From Superficieibacter electus (GTDB lineage: Bacteria; Pseudomonadota; Gammaproteobacteria; Enterobacterales; Enterobacteriaceae), in contig NZ_PQGD01000014.1 of the NCBI RefSeq assembly GCF_002915575.1, forward strand, positions 111,947 to 175,946: a stretch of DNA of 64,000 nt. The letters run 5' to 3'. The notes below the pieces were generated by a model. That model was not told the origin of the DNA. It did not search any database and saw only the letters and a list, made by a program, of their open reading frames with translations. Positions 19,252 to 28,385 of this stretch are shown here, in pieces. The position numbers and the translations under genes are program-made. Position 1 is the stretch's first letter, and each line of letters starts with the position of its first letter.

Positions 19252-21582
19252 TTAACTGTGTAATTCTTCCGGTTTGGCCATCAGATTTTCGACCAGCGAT
19301 TCATCGACCGCATGATAGCTGTCGGTCATTGATGTATCCGCCAGTGCAGGCGCGCCAGCTTCCACGCCAGGGGTGTGATCCGCGACTGGTCCCGGCTCGA
19401 TCGTCGGGATCAGGTGGGTAAGATCTTTACCGTCATCCGCGTCGCTGACAACATCACTAAGCTTGATCGGATCGTCTGTGGTCAGGATCGATGTCATACC
19501 ATGATCGTGGTCTTCCGCCGACATTTGAGCCTGCTCCTGCGTATTGCTCTGCTCATTGTGGCTATCCTCCAGCAGATTACTGAGCGAAGTGTCCTCTGGT
19601 GAGACCGTGGCAGCCGGATGATCGATCGCTGAGCTACTGCTTGTCGGCTGCGTATCCTGAATCAGATGCAGTTCACTATCATCAATCAGGCTTGCAGTCT
19701 GATGAGTGTCATCAGGCGTTACCGCCTCACTCTGCGCTACTTCGTGATCGACATTCTGCTCTTGCGCCAGGGGACTATGATCGTTCGTTTGCTCACTGAC
19801 ATCAGCGCGATCGTGCGATGTATCTGCATTGTCCTCATGCGACATCATTAACGTATGGAAGGCCGCTTCACTATGATGTTCATCCGCCGTCATCACGGCG
19901 TCGCTATGCTCAAAATGCGTTCCGTTTTCACCATTGATCGTAAATTCGGTTTGATGTTGATCGGCGACGGTAGAGCCAACACCGAGAGTGATATCTCCCA
20001 ATTTGCTTTGACCTTCCGGCAGATCCACCGTTAACTGACCATCAAATGTTGAACCGTTAAGCGTCAGGGTATACACACCGTTATCCCAGCTCACTGCGCC
20101 ATGATTACCGGTAAAAGTGGCCCCTTCCGGGATGCCTGTCAGCGTAATTTGCGTCAGATGCGCATCTGTTACATCACTGGTCAGCGCCAGATGAATATCC
20201 ACAGTAATATGCTGAACCGTGGTGGTGGTCACCGTCGTGATGGTACTGCCCGATGTGGCTGTCGTGCCGTTGCCGAAAATAACGCCTTCAATATGGTTGG
20301 CGTTTTCATATAACCCTTTACCGGTGGTTTTATCGGTAACTTTAAAACCGTCGTAGGTATTATTCTGCGTGCTGGCATTATTATTTGAGCTATAGCTAAC
20401 GTTATAGTTTTCACTATTGCCCGACACAAAAATGTAGTCTTTGCCCGCATCGCCCTGCGGCACGCCGCCGTTACCGGTGATCCCTTTCAGATCCCTGAAT
20501 TGTGCCTGGCTCGGCTGCCAGTCACCCTGCTGGTAATAGCCGCCGGTATGACCACTGACAACAAAAATATCGCTATAGCCTTTGCCCGAATTATCCGTAT
20601 TGGCATTGCTGGACTGATCGTAATATTTAATCTGTGCTGCGTTATCGTGCGCAGGCACGCTATCACCTGCGATCTTGCCATCCGGACTGGTTGGAGTCAG
20701 CCACACGCGAACGTTTGAACCGATGGCAATAATCTTGCCATCCTGAATATCAAAACCGTTGGGATCGTTGCTGCCGCCATTAACATGGATAACTTCGCTC
20801 CCCGTTTGCACCGTTGTCTGGTTGACATCAACTTTGACGTTGAGATCGGTGTGGGAGTCGGAGTCGGAGTCCGCATCGGAATCGGCATCGGCATCGGCGT
20901 CAGCATCCGCGTCGGAATCTGCATCTGCATCTGCATCTGCATCTGCATCGGCGTCAGAATCTGCGTCGGCATCGGCATCGGCATCGGCATCGGCATCGGC
21001 ATCGGCATCGGCATCGGCGTCAGAATCCGCATCGGCGTCAGCGTCAGCGTCGGAATCTGCGTCGGCATCCGCATCCGCATCCGCATCACTGTCGTCCTCA
21101 GCCAGGCGCGTTATCTCTTCGGGTGGCATACCATCCGGGAAATCAAGGCCAACGGTGGGATAACCAGCGGTGGGATCGAGGATCTCGGCAGTAAGATCGA
21201 GTACGACATGCGTATGCGAACCGCCACCGCTTCCGCCGGTTACAGGACCATCGGTATTGGTTTGTGGGCCAGCGGCTGGCGCTTCGAGTGTTTGTGTCGG
21301 GTCCTGGCCATCGGCAATGGCCTGCTGGAGAGCGGCAATGTCGGTTTGCTGATCGGTGAGGGAGTGAGTGGAAACGGCTTTACCATCCCAGATCGTTTCG
21401 CGGCCGAGATCGAGGGTTTTTCCCCCGGTCAGAGCAATGCTGACGGCACCCGATACGCCAGTCTGCACCTGTTCTCCGTCAAAAAGACGATCGCCTTCGA
21501 CCAGTAAACGCCTGCTCCCGTCAGGAGCGACTGCGAATACCTGTCCGATGATGGATTTGATAATCCCCGCCACGCTGCTCAT
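19252..21582 (-). CDS. LapA-like adhesin with retention module and Asp-Ala/Ser tract
   Basis: The start is the ATG at 21582 with GAGGAAAACGAG upstream, giving 776 residues. Residues 1-100 are a retention module ([31 protein letters not shown]). PAAG at 102-105 matches the position and di-alanine character of the site LapG cuts in LapA (TAAG near residue 107). Residues about 163-243 are an almost pure Asp-Ala-Asp-Ser tract. Next comes a region ending IEGVIFGNG, typical of retention-module adhesins, one Ig-like domain (about 440-520) and an acidic, His-rich tail. There is no classical RTX nonapeptide repeat. LapA-family adhesins usually run to thousands of residues, so this one is very short. 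It is upstream of, and presumably exported by, LapEBC. Confidence 0.85.
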   Translation of the reverse strand: MSSVAGIIKSIIGQVFAVAPDGSRRLLVEGDRLFDGEQVQTGVSGAVSIALTGGKTLDLGRETIWDGKAVSTHSLTDQQTDIAALQQAIADGQDPTQTLEAPAAGPQTNTDGPVTGGSGGGSHTHVVLDLTAEILDPTAGYPTVGLDFPDGMPPEEITRLAEDDSDADADADADADSDADADADADSDADADADADADADADADADADSDADADADADADADSDADADADADADSDADSDSDSHTDLNVKVDVNQTTVQTGSEVIHVNGGSNDPNGFDIQDGKIIAIGSNVRVWLTPTSPDGKIAGDSVPAHDNAAQIKYYDQSSNANTDNSGKGYSDIFVVSGHTGGYYQQGDWQPSQAQFRDLKGITGNGGVPQGDAGKDYIFVSGNSENYNVSYSSNNNASTQNNTYDGFKVTDKTTGKGLYENANHIEGVIFGNGTTATSGSTITTVTTTTVQHITVDIHLALTSDVTDAHLTQITLTGIPEGATFTGNHGAVSWDNGVYTLTLNGSTFDGQLTVDLPEGQSKLGDITLGVGSTVADQHQTEFTINGENGTHFEHSDAVMTADEHHSEAAFHTLMMSHEDNADTSHDRADVSEQTNDHSPLAQEQNVDHEVAQSEAVTPDDTHQTASLIDDSELHLIQDTQPTSSSSAIDHPAATVSPEDTSLSNLLEDSHNEQSNTQEQAQMSAEDHDHGMTSILTTDDPIKLSDVVSDADDGKDLTHLIPTIEPGPVADHTPGVEAGAPALADTSMTDSYHAVDESLVENLMAKPEELHS
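20853..21096. repeat. Hexanucleotide Asp-Ala/Asp-Ser coding tract
   Basis: About 244 bases of imperfect tandem GCATCG/GCGTCA-type hexamers (plus strand), encoding roughly 81 residues of (Asp-Ala)n with Asp-Ser interruptions in the adhesin. Because the unit is 6 bases, slippage would change length without breaking the frame. Long spurious plus-strand frames over this tract are by-products of the repeat. Confidence 0.9.
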
Positions 21583-21877
21583 CTCGTTTTCCTCTGTGAC
21601 CCGCCGTTCATCAACCATTCCGTTCGGTTTTTGAGCATACAATACCAAAAGGGCGCTAATTAAGCATTGCTAAAATCTTATGTTGTCTTAATAAAATAAC
21701 ACTTCGATAACGGTTTTTTTTTGATGTAAGTAAAGTTTTGCTTAAGTCGTTAATGCGGCGGGGTAAATAAGATGAGATGGTGTTAATTAATTGTTGATTT
21801 TGAATAGCAGGCTAAGAAATTTCTCGTGATGGCATCATCTTTTTTAACCTGCCGGACCTAATGATTATGTAGTATGA

Positions 21878-22219
21878 CTAAATTAAATTCTCGTCTTCAT
21901 CGGCAATAAGCCCTTCCAGCCCGCTTAATGTCCGACGGGCTTGTGCGCGGTTGATCAGTTTTGTCTGGGCAGCTGGAGGCAGGTCGGTAATGCTGATAAC
22001 GCCTTTACTCATCAGGACTTCAATCAGGTCTTCAAGGACACGGACCATTTCCAGATCGCTTTGCCGCAACTGAAGCAATGTCGCGGCCCTGGCTTCCTGC
22101 TTCTTATACCACTGACCGATATCGGGTGTGAGATCGGCACTTTGTTCTGTTGCTCCGGTAAACGGTTCGTCCTCAACCCGGATGATACGACCTGTAGTAT
22201 CACGCTCGATATAGTGCAT
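21878..22219 (-). CDS. Small unknown protein between lapD and the adhesin gene
   Basis: A 113-residue protein (MHYIERDTTGRIIRVEDEP...) starting 15 bases after the lapD stop with GAAGGAGATGAACC upstream. It has no signal peptide. An N-terminal beta-like stretch is followed by a helical body (EARAATLLQLRQSDLEMVRV, LEDLIEVLMSKGVISITDLP, PAAQTKLINRAQARRTLSGL). I recall similar proteins beside lapD in other proteobacteria, sometimes misnamed as tryptophan synthase beta-like; it has none of that enzyme's motifs. The position suggests a role in the adhesin system, such as a cytoplasmic chaperone or regulator, but this is inference. The roughly 295 bases after it contain the adhesin promoter region. 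Confidence 0.8.
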   Translation of the reverse strand: MHYIERDTTGRIIRVEDEPFTGATEQSADLTPDIGQWYKKQEARAATLLQLRQSDLEMVRVLEDLIEVLMSKGVISITDLPPAAQTKLINRAQARRTLSGLEGLIADEDENLI

Positions 22220-22234
22220 GGTTCATCTCCTTCA

Positions 22235-24190
22235 TTAGCGAGTTAAGGTGCTGGCATCAGCAAAATAACGGCCCATAGCACCGTAAAGACCGATTTTCTC
22301 CAGCACCGCAAGCTCGCCCTCTGTTTCAACGCGCTCGGCAATCAGCGGCAGGTTAATCTGGCGGGTCGCCCAGTAGATAGCTTCAATAAAGAGCTTTTTA
22401 TCCGCTTCGGTATCAATATGATGGATATAGCTACCATCCACTTTGATCCACGCCAGCCCCCACTGTGGCAGGTTACCGATAAGATGAAAACGTCCGCCAA
22501 AGTGCTGAAGCCCAAGCCGGCAACCGGTCTCCCGCAGCTTTTTCATCAACATACTGACGCGCTCCGGATCGGGCAGTTCATTCTCGTCCAGTTCAAGTGT
22601 GAGACGAGCGGCGAGCTGCGGCGCTTGCCTGAGTGGTTGCAGGAAGGCATTCAGGCTGGCTTCATCAGCCACGCTTTCGCCGCTGATGCTCAGGGCCAGG
22701 CGGTGATCGCTGTTCTGCATTTCACGCAATGTCTGCCTCAGCATAACCAAATCCATTCGACGACCCAGCGCCAGGCGGTGGACCCAGGGCATAAATCGGC
22801 CCGCGGCGATCATCTCACCGTCCGGCATCTTGATACGGGCAAGGATCTTGTGGTGAATAACAATATGCTGATGATTACACTCATAAACCGGCTGTGAAAA
22901 AAGTTCGAATGACTCGTTTTGTAGCACCGACGTCAGCCGCGTGTGCCAGACATGATGGTCATCCTCTGGCTCTGCAGTGGTTTGGGTCTGCGGATCGCCT
23001 GAGTGTATGGCGAAATAGCGCATCTCAGTCTCTGCCATTGCCAGCGTGTGATCGGCCTGCGAAAGTACAGTCTGAGGAGTATCACCATAGTGAAAAGGGA
23101 CCTGGACAAAATGAGCCACCGGCGTTACGTCGCTTAACCCCGTTTCATGTAGCGCTTTAAGCTGGGTACTGAGCATGGTGACCAGCGTATCCATCTCCTG
23201 CGGCAAAATCTCTGGCGTGATGAGGGCAAATTCACCGCCGCGCACGCGAGCCAGCAGACTGTCAGCGTGAAAGAAACGCTGCTGTGTCTCCATCAGAAGG
23301 TGGGCAATCGCCTGCAATAGCTCATCGGTTCGTGCACCGCCCATCCGCTGGTTGAGCCCCGTCAGATCCTGAACACGTAGCAGGATCAGATGGCCGGAGG
23401 GTTGCTCTTCGTCGCTTAATCGTGACTGTAAATGAATGTCGAAAGCCCGACGATTGCTGACGCCAGTGAGCGGATCGTGATACGCCTCCTGGCGCAACGT
23501 CTCGGTGCGCTGCGCCTGCTCGCGGAAAAGCGCCTGAAGCTGAGTGACCATCATGTTCATGGCATCGACTACCCGGCGTAGTTCCGGTGTTTTGGGCAGT
23601 GCCGACAGGTTGAGGAACTGTCGATGGCTAATGGCCAGCGCCTGTTCGACGATATAGTTCAGCGGTCGCAGACGGCGACGCAGCAGCAGGATCATCACCA
23701 GTACGCACAGCATGCTACAGCCCACCAGCCACAAAAAGCTGGCGATAGTGCTGTCCCACAGGCGTGCCAGGGCAAACATCGGGTGGCTGACCACTTCGAC
23801 GCGTGCCGCCTGGGTCCAGCCGCGCATCACAATGGCGTCGCCCATTCCCGGATTCAGGGCCACCAGCTTCACAAACCAGTGTGGTACGCTGGCGCTCTGC
23901 GGAGTATCGCTGCGCTCGATAATCGCTTTGCCGGTTTTAATGTCCATGACCCGGATACTGTAGAAGTAGCCGCTGTCAAAAATGGAGTTGACCATCAGTT
24001 CGGTCATGGTCGGATCGTCGATATGCGTGGTTAATGACAACCCCAGCGCGGTGGCGGCGTCCTGCGCGTGTGCGCTGAGCTGGTTACGATATTGATCGCG
24101 CGAGCTTTCCAGCGTCACCACAAAATTGCCGCAGAAAAGAATAAACGTAAACAGACATATGCCAATCAGTAGCTGTTTATAAAGGGACAT
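22235..24190 (-). CDS. lapD: c-di-GMP receptor LapD (degenerate GGDEF-EAL)
   Basis: A 651-residue inner-membrane protein: TM1 (about 7-27), a periplasmic LapD/MoxY-type sensor domain (about 28-148), TM2 (about 150-170), a HAMP segment (about 171-225), a GGDEF domain and an EAL domain. The GGDEF motif is RGGEF (317-321) and the EAL motif is KIL (448-450), so it should neither make nor break c-di-GMP. As in Pseudomonas LapD it should bind c-di-GMP through the EAL domain and then hold LapG in the periplasm, protecting the adhesin. It is 9 bases downstream of lapG on the same strand. The start at 24190 encodes MSLYKQLLIG, a typical LapD beginning. Confidence 0.92.
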   Translation of the reverse strand: MSLYKQLLIGICLFTFILFCGNFVVTLESSRDQYRNQLSAHAQDAATALGLSLTTHIDDPTMTELMVNSIFDSGYFYSIRVMDIKTGKAIIERSDTPQSASVPHWFVKLVALNPGMGDAIVMRGWTQAARVEVVSHPMFALARLWDSTIASFLWLVGCSMLCVLVMILLLRRRLRPLNYIVEQALAISHRQFLNLSALPKTPELRRVVDAMNMMVTQLQALFREQAQRTETLRQEAYHDPLTGVSNRRAFDIHLQSRLSDEEQPSGHLILLRVQDLTGLNQRMGGARTDELLQAIAHLLMETQQRFFHADSLLARVRGGEFALITPEILPQEMDTLVTMLSTQLKALHETGLSDVTPVAHFVQVPFHYGDTPQTVLSQADHTLAMAETEMRYFAIHSGDPQTQTTAEPEDDHHVWHTRLTSVLQNESFELFSQPVYECNHQHIVIHHKILARIKMPDGEMIAAGRFMPWVHRLALGRRMDLVMLRQTLREMQNSDHRLALSISGESVADEASLNAFLQPLRQAPQLAARLTLELDENELPDPERVSMLMKKLRETGCRLGLQHFGGRFHLIGNLPQWGLAWIKVDGSYIHHIDTEADKKLFIEAIYWATRQINLPLIAERVETEGELAVLEKIGLYGAMGRYFADASTLTR

Positions 24191-24199
24191 GGCTACTTC

Positions 24200-24901
24200 C
24201 TATTCATTAAGTTCAAATCCTTCTGCACGCATTCGGGTGAGAAGATCCTGCCAGCGGGAAAGACGTTTGCTGTCACCTACACGTTTATTTCCGCCAGCCT
24301 GCGGGAGCCATAATCCCTCACCGTTGAAAGCATAAACGGGAAGCAGATCGGTCCGCTGGGTGGCGGGTAAAATAGCCGTTTTCAGGTTATCAAGCACAAG
24401 CGGTATCGCATCCGGCGTGGAATACCAGGTAACGACCATATGTGCCTGATTCAGCGTTAACGCTTTAACATAAGTAATACGTAGCTGGTTAGCAGGAACG
24501 CCCATTTCACGTAAGGTGAAATACTTCGCGATCGCGTAATCCTCGCAATCTCCTGCGCCTTTGCGTAAAAACTCAATTGGCGTGGCCCAATAATCCTGTT
24601 GCTGCCAGACCACACTGTCATCACGAAAATTCATTCGCGTATTAAAGAACTGATTCACCAGCGTTAATTTTTGCTGCACGCTGGCCGGCGGCGGGTTTTT
24701 TAACAGCGCGGCCCATTCATTAATGCGTTGCGTCGCTGCCGGAGACGCCGGGCCGTAAAGATCGCGGGTACGAAGCGTAATCGCGTTAAAATCCCATCCC
24801 GCGCCCAGGCCACACGAAATCGCAAGCAGCGCCAGGACCCAGAACGATAACCATCGTTGCCGGAAAGGGGCAGGCTGAATACCAACGCGGCATCGGTTCA
24901 T
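24200..24901 (-). CDS. lapG: Periplasmic adhesin-cleaving cysteine protease LapG
   Basis: A 233-residue bacterial transglutaminase-like cysteine protease (peptidase C93). With the ATG at 24901 it begins MNRCRVGIQPAPFRQRW, then a membrane or signal segment (about 17-34). The catalytic triad is visible: Cys119 in GAGDCEDYA, His154 in NQAHMVV and Asp171 in LVLDNLK, with spacing nearly that of P. fluorescens LapG. A longer frame to 24982 would overlap the upstream gene and was rejected; only a weak AGAAAAAG site precedes 24901. The product should cleave the adhesin at PAAG and is held off by c-di-GMP-bound LapD. Calcium-binding acidic residues (the DCED segment) are also present. Confidence 0.9.
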   Translation of the reverse strand: MNRCRVGIQPAPFRQRWLSFWVLALLAISCGLGAGWDFNAITLRTRDLYGPASPAATQRINEWAALLKNPPPASVQQKLTLVNQFFNTRMNFRDDSVVWQQQDYWATPIEFLRKGAGDCEDYAIAKYFTLREMGVPANQLRITYVKALTLNQAHMVVTWYSTPDAIPLVLDNLKTAILPATQRTDLLPVYAFNGEGLWLPQAGGNKRVGDSKRLSRWQDLLTRMRAEGFELNE

Positions 24902-24924
24902 CGATCTTTTTCTGGGCAGGCGAG

Positions 24925-26616
24925 TCAGCGAGTATAGTCTGGCTCTGCCGCTTCGTTCAATGCCGGCGAACCATTGCGGCAATATTTGAGATAGGCCACG
25001 TAGCCAGAAAGATAATGTTCGACATCGTCTATTCTGACGCGATAACTATGGTGACGAATAAAAAAACTGCCGACAATGCGCGGCGGGTTTTTAAAAAACA
25101 TCGCCAGTTCTGGCCAGAAAAAGCCGTTTGCCAGATAGCGCGCACGTATTTCCAGCGCTTCATAAAACGCCGTAAGTGGAAAGCCTTTGAGTAAATGCTT
25201 ATGTTCTGAATCCGCCAGGCGGGTGATCATCCTCGAGGCTGCCATCATTAATTCCAGCAGCGTGGGATAGGTGGTAATACGCTGGCGAACAAAATCCAGA
25301 TGATCGCGCACGTTATCCAGACCGAACTGGTAATAACGCGCCAGCGGTCGATAAAGGGTTAGCTCGTTAATACAGTAGCTCAGCCAGTGATCGTGCGCCT
25401 GCCAGTGTTTCTGCGCAATAAAATAATCCACCGCGCGTTCCACCATTGCCAGCCAGCGAGGCTCCTGGGTTAATCCGTACAAGCGCATTAAGGCAAAAGC
25501 CGCTTCACCGTCATAATAAATAATCCGCTGTTCGGCTTTAACTGACAGGTCGGCGGCATGCAAAACGTGGACAAAACCACCGGTGGTCGGGTTTTGCATA
25601 AAATGAATGCCATTCGCCAGCCGGTGCATCTGCGTCAGAAAACGTGTGTCGCCAGTGAGCTCAGTATATTTGCTCATCGCCAGAATGGTGACCGCATTGC
25701 CACCCAGCTTGATTTCATCGCCGGTATCCAGCAGAAAATCGGCGTCGCTGCCGTCCGGCAAGGAGTACGTTTTAATTAACTGGGTGGAGAGATCGTCCAG
25801 CGCTCGCGTGATGGCGGCAAGATGCGCGGGATTGCGGGTTTCCTCCCATCCTTCAAGCAATGCGTAGGTGGAACTGGCATGGCGCAGGGTGTTATAGGTG
25901 GGAATCGGGCGGTCAAAGCAGGGGAACCAGCCGTAATCGTAACGCCCCGATTTTTTCACCTGACGCGCCAGATAGTCGGTGCTGCTGTGGATCATCTTTT
26001 CCAGCGCGCTGTCCTGCCAGTCCGCAAGCTGGCGATAGCCAGCGTTTTTACCAGATGATTCAATGAGGTAAGTTTCGTTCTCATCGGTAAACACCGCCCT
26101 GGTAGTAAAGCGCCACAGCAACTGCTCAGCGTCCTGCGGCCAGTTCAGTTCGTGATTAAAACGGCGGCGTGAGAAGGACGCCAGATTGACAGCGTTGAGC
26201 GTCGCCACGCCCTCCGTTCCCTGATACATCAGCGCCCCGGCGGCAATTTCCTGCTCCAGAATGGCATGGGTGAAGTCAGGATCAAAACTCAGCCCAAAGC
26301 GAAAATAGTTACGTTTGGTTTTGCTGAGTTTATTTTGCAGCGCCGCCAGGCACAGTGCCTCAACGCTATGCACGCGATCCACGCGCAGCCAGACGGGGTC
26401 ATTTGACTGCCGTTTTTGCCAGAGCTGAAGCGCCTGCGCGCCGCGTTGCCACGCCTGATCAAAGTTCTCGCCCCGCGCAATATGGGTATGTGCACGCGTT
26501 TTACCATCGCTGATACTGAAAAAAATAACCTGTGCAGGATAGGCGGCAGGTAGTGGCGTAATGTTTAGCGTTTCTGCGGCTGAGCGGGTGCGTGCCAGTA
26601 AATGACTCAATGACAT
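24925..26616 (-). CDS. Alpha/alpha-barrel (six-hairpin glycosidase-like) protein in the lapG-lapD gene run
   Basis: The ATG at 26616 follows GGAG by 5 bases and gives 563 residues ([17 protein letters not shown]). Residues 1-170 form an unfamiliar mixed domain; residues about 200-545 show repeated helix pairs with aromatic, acidic and small-residue loops ([55 protein letters not shown]), typical of alpha/alpha toroid glycosidases, lyases and epimerases. No signal peptide is visible, so it appears cytoplasmic. It is first in a minus-strand run with lapG (23 bases on) and lapD. Opposite it, 192 bases away, is a MurF-like ligase. The pairing suggests modification of a polymer or peptide, but the substrate is unknown. 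Confidence 0.8.
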   Translation of the reverse strand: MSLSHLLARTRSAAETLNITPLPAAYPAQVIFFSISDGKTRAHTHIARGENFDQAWQRGAQALQLWQKRQSNDPVWLRVDRVHSVEALCLAALQNKLSKTKRNYFRFGLSFDPDFTHAILEQEIAAGALMYQGTEGVATLNAVNLASFSRRRFNHELNWPQDAEQLLWRFTTRAVFTDENETYLIESSGKNAGYRQLADWQDSALEKMIHSSTDYLARQVKKSGRYDYGWFPCFDRPIPTYNTLRHASSTYALLEGWEETRNPAHLAAITRALDDLSTQLIKTYSLPDGSDADFLLDTGDEIKLGGNAVTILAMSKYTELTGDTRFLTQMHRLANGIHFMQNPTTGGFVHVLHAADLSVKAEQRIIYYDGEAAFALMRLYGLTQEPRWLAMVERAVDYFIAQKHWQAHDHWLSYCINELTLYRPLARYYQFGLDNVRDHLDFVRQRITTYPTLLELMMAASRMITRLADSEHKHLLKGFPLTAFYEALEIRARYLANGFFWPELAMFFKNPPRIVGSFFIRHHSYRVRIDDVEHYLSGYVAYLKYCRNGSPALNEAAEPDYTR

Positions 26617-26808
26617 TTCAACTCCAGGCATTCCTTGCGTGATCGTCGGATTTGCCGAAAGTTATAACACACATTGATATATTGAAATATGACGCCTGGC
26701 AATATCCGCTGCTGTGAGGCTATCGCCAGCGCAGAGAGAAGCGGTTATTCTGTCGTGTGTTATTCATAATATTAATATATGGCGGAAGGACAATGAAAAG
26801 GAGCGGGC

Positions 26809-28239
26809 GTGGGCGAGCATGATATTTCGGATATGAAAGTGGCGACTTCTGCTTTCTGGACCGCTACTGATGTCGAACTGGCCACGTCGGGAAGCTGGTT
26901 TCGCCATCCGCCGGAGGGCTGGGCGGCAACGGGCGTGTCTATTTTTGCCCCCGCCATTCAGTCCGGTAATATGGCCCTCGTACGTTCCGCCACGGACAAC
27001 TGCGGCATGCTGGCAAGCGTGGTCGCCAGAATGGCCATCCCACCGTCCTGCATTATTACCACCGATCCGCAGAGCATTAACATGGAGAATATGCCAATCC
27101 TTCAGGTTACTGATGGGACGGAAGCCCTGCTGGCGATGGGCCGCTACGCACGTAATAAAATGCGCGGCAAAGTGACTGGTGTGACTGGTAGCGCAGGGAA
27201 AACCACGACCGTATCAATGCTGGCTGCCGCCCTGTCGGCATGGGGACCGGTAGGCCAGAGCCGAATGACGGCTAACCTCCCGCGCGGCGTGGCATGGAAC
27301 CTGGCCTCTGTTGCGTGGGATACGCCGAACGTTGTCATTGAGATGGCGATTGGACGCATGGGTGTCAGCTCACGCATGGCGCGGCCTGACGTGGCGATCT
27401 TCACCAATATTCAGCCAGCACATCTGGGCGAAAAGCATACCCTGCATGATATCGCGATGACCAAAAGCGCTATCTTTTGGGGAATGGCGGCCGGTAATAT
27501 TGCTATTCTGAACCGTGATATGGCGGAGTGGGAAACGGTCCGCGACGAAGCGCTGCGCGCTAAGTTGCAGATCCTGACCTACGGACGTCATCCTGAATCT
27601 GACAGCCGTTTACTTGACTATGACGCCCGTGGAAATAAGGTTACCGCGACGATAAACGGTCAGCCTGTGGCATATTCGTTATCCGCCAGCGGTGAGCATA
27701 TGGCGGTCAATAGCCTTGCCGTACTGGCCGCCGTCCATGCCCTGAGCTATCCGCTGGCACCTGCCATTGAAAAAGTAGCGGCTTTTATGCCGCTGGCCGG
27801 ACGAGGGCGGGAAGTGGCAGCCGGCATAGACGGCTGTGCCTTCACACTGATTGACGATGCCTATAATGCTAACCCCGGCTCCATGCACGCCGCGCTGACC
27901 AACCTGAGTGAAAAGCCCGTAATGGGGCGCAGAGTAGCCGTCCTGGGCGAGATGGCGGATCTGGGTACGGATGCCATGAGTTATCATACCGCGCTGGCAG
28001 CCACCCTCAATCACAGCATGATCGACCGTGTTTATCTGGTCGGATCGCAGTACGCCGTGTGCTGGCAGGCGCTGGAAGACAGTAAAAAAGGGCGCTTTTT
28101 CACCACCGTCGATGAGATAAAAAACGAATTATGTGCCCTGCTACAGCAAGGTGATACCGTCCTTTTTAAAGGATCGCATAGCGCAAATATTCACCAGCTT
28201 GTAGAGTGGGTATTGGCGAAAAACGAGAAACGCTTATAA
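26809..28239 (+). CDS. MurF-like Mur ligase family protein
   Basis: A 476-residue ATP-dependent amide-bond ligase. The GTG at 26809 is chosen because AAGGAG lies 7 bases before it; the ATG at 26794 opens a 9-codon dead end. The central domain has the P-loop GVTGSAGKTTT (residues 124-134) and the Mur motif for metal and ADP; the C-terminal domain has DDAYNANPGSMHAAL, as in MurF (D-Ala-D-Ala adding enzyme). The N-terminal substrate domain (1-115) lacks the usual MurF block that binds UDP-MurNAc-tripeptide. The housekeeping murF belongs to the dcw cluster, so this is a paralogue, likely joining a different acceptor and amino acid or peptide. It is divergent from the barrel gene with a shared 192-base promoter region. 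Confidence 0.88.
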   Translation: MGEHDISDMKVATSAFWTATDVELATSGSWFRHPPEGWAATGVSIFAPAIQSGNMALVRSATDNCGMLASVVARMAIPPSCIITTDPQSINMENMPILQVTDGTEALLAMGRYARNKMRGKVTGVTGSAGKTTTVSMLAAALSAWGPVGQSRMTANLPRGVAWNLASVAWDTPNVVIEMAIGRMGVSSRMARPDVAIFTNIQPAHLGEKHTLHDIAMTKSAIFWGMAAGNIAILNRDMAEWETVRDEALRAKLQILTYGRHPESDSRLLDYDARGNKVTATINGQPVAYSLSASGEHMAVNSLAVLAAVHALSYPLAPAIEKVAAFMPLAGRGREVAAGIDGCAFTLIDDAYNANPGSMHAALTNLSEKPVMGRRVAVLGEMADLGTDAMSYHTALAATLNHSMIDRVYLVGSQYAVCWQALEDSKKGRFFTTVDEIKNELCALLQQGDTVLFKGSHSANIHQLVEWVLAKNEKRL

Positions 28240-28304
28240 AACAAGCCTATCCGTGGAAAAGCAGGATGCTGTGCATGGTTATAACTGCTTGATAATCAGC
28301 TATG

Positions 28305-28339
28305 TTGTCGGTCGGGTAAGGCGAAGCCGCCATCCGGCA
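28305..28339. repeat. REP-type palindromic element
   Basis: GTCGGGTAAGGCGAAGCCGC followed by CATCCGGC has the classical enterobacterial REP form (GCCGGATGGCGGC...GCC on the other strand) and lies between two convergent genes, the usual place. Confidence 0.75.
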
Positions 28340-28348
28340 AAAAGGGGC

Positions 28349-28378
28349 AAAAACCGGACCCCGTAGCCCGGTTTTTGC
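28349..28378. terminator. Bidirectional terminator between Mur ligase gene and phoC
   Basis: AAAAACCGG-ACCCCGTAGC-CCGGTTTTT is a stem bounded by A- and T-runs, able to end transcripts from both sides. Confidence 0.8.
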
Positions 28379-28385
28379 TTCATGC

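Noticed and set aside
20853-21096. CRISPR-like periodic repeat
   Set aside because: The period is 6 bases with no unique spacers; it is a coding low-complexity tract.
20759-21507. Long plus-strand frames and a minus-strand Met/Pro/Thr frame over the Asp-Ala tract
   Set aside because: Hexamer repeats keep all frames open; products are monotonous and lack start signals, while the adhesin frame has a good start and domains on both sides.
26809-28239. Calling the Mur ligase the housekeeping murF
   Set aside because: It lies outside a dcw cluster, has an atypical N-terminal domain and is linked to lap genes.
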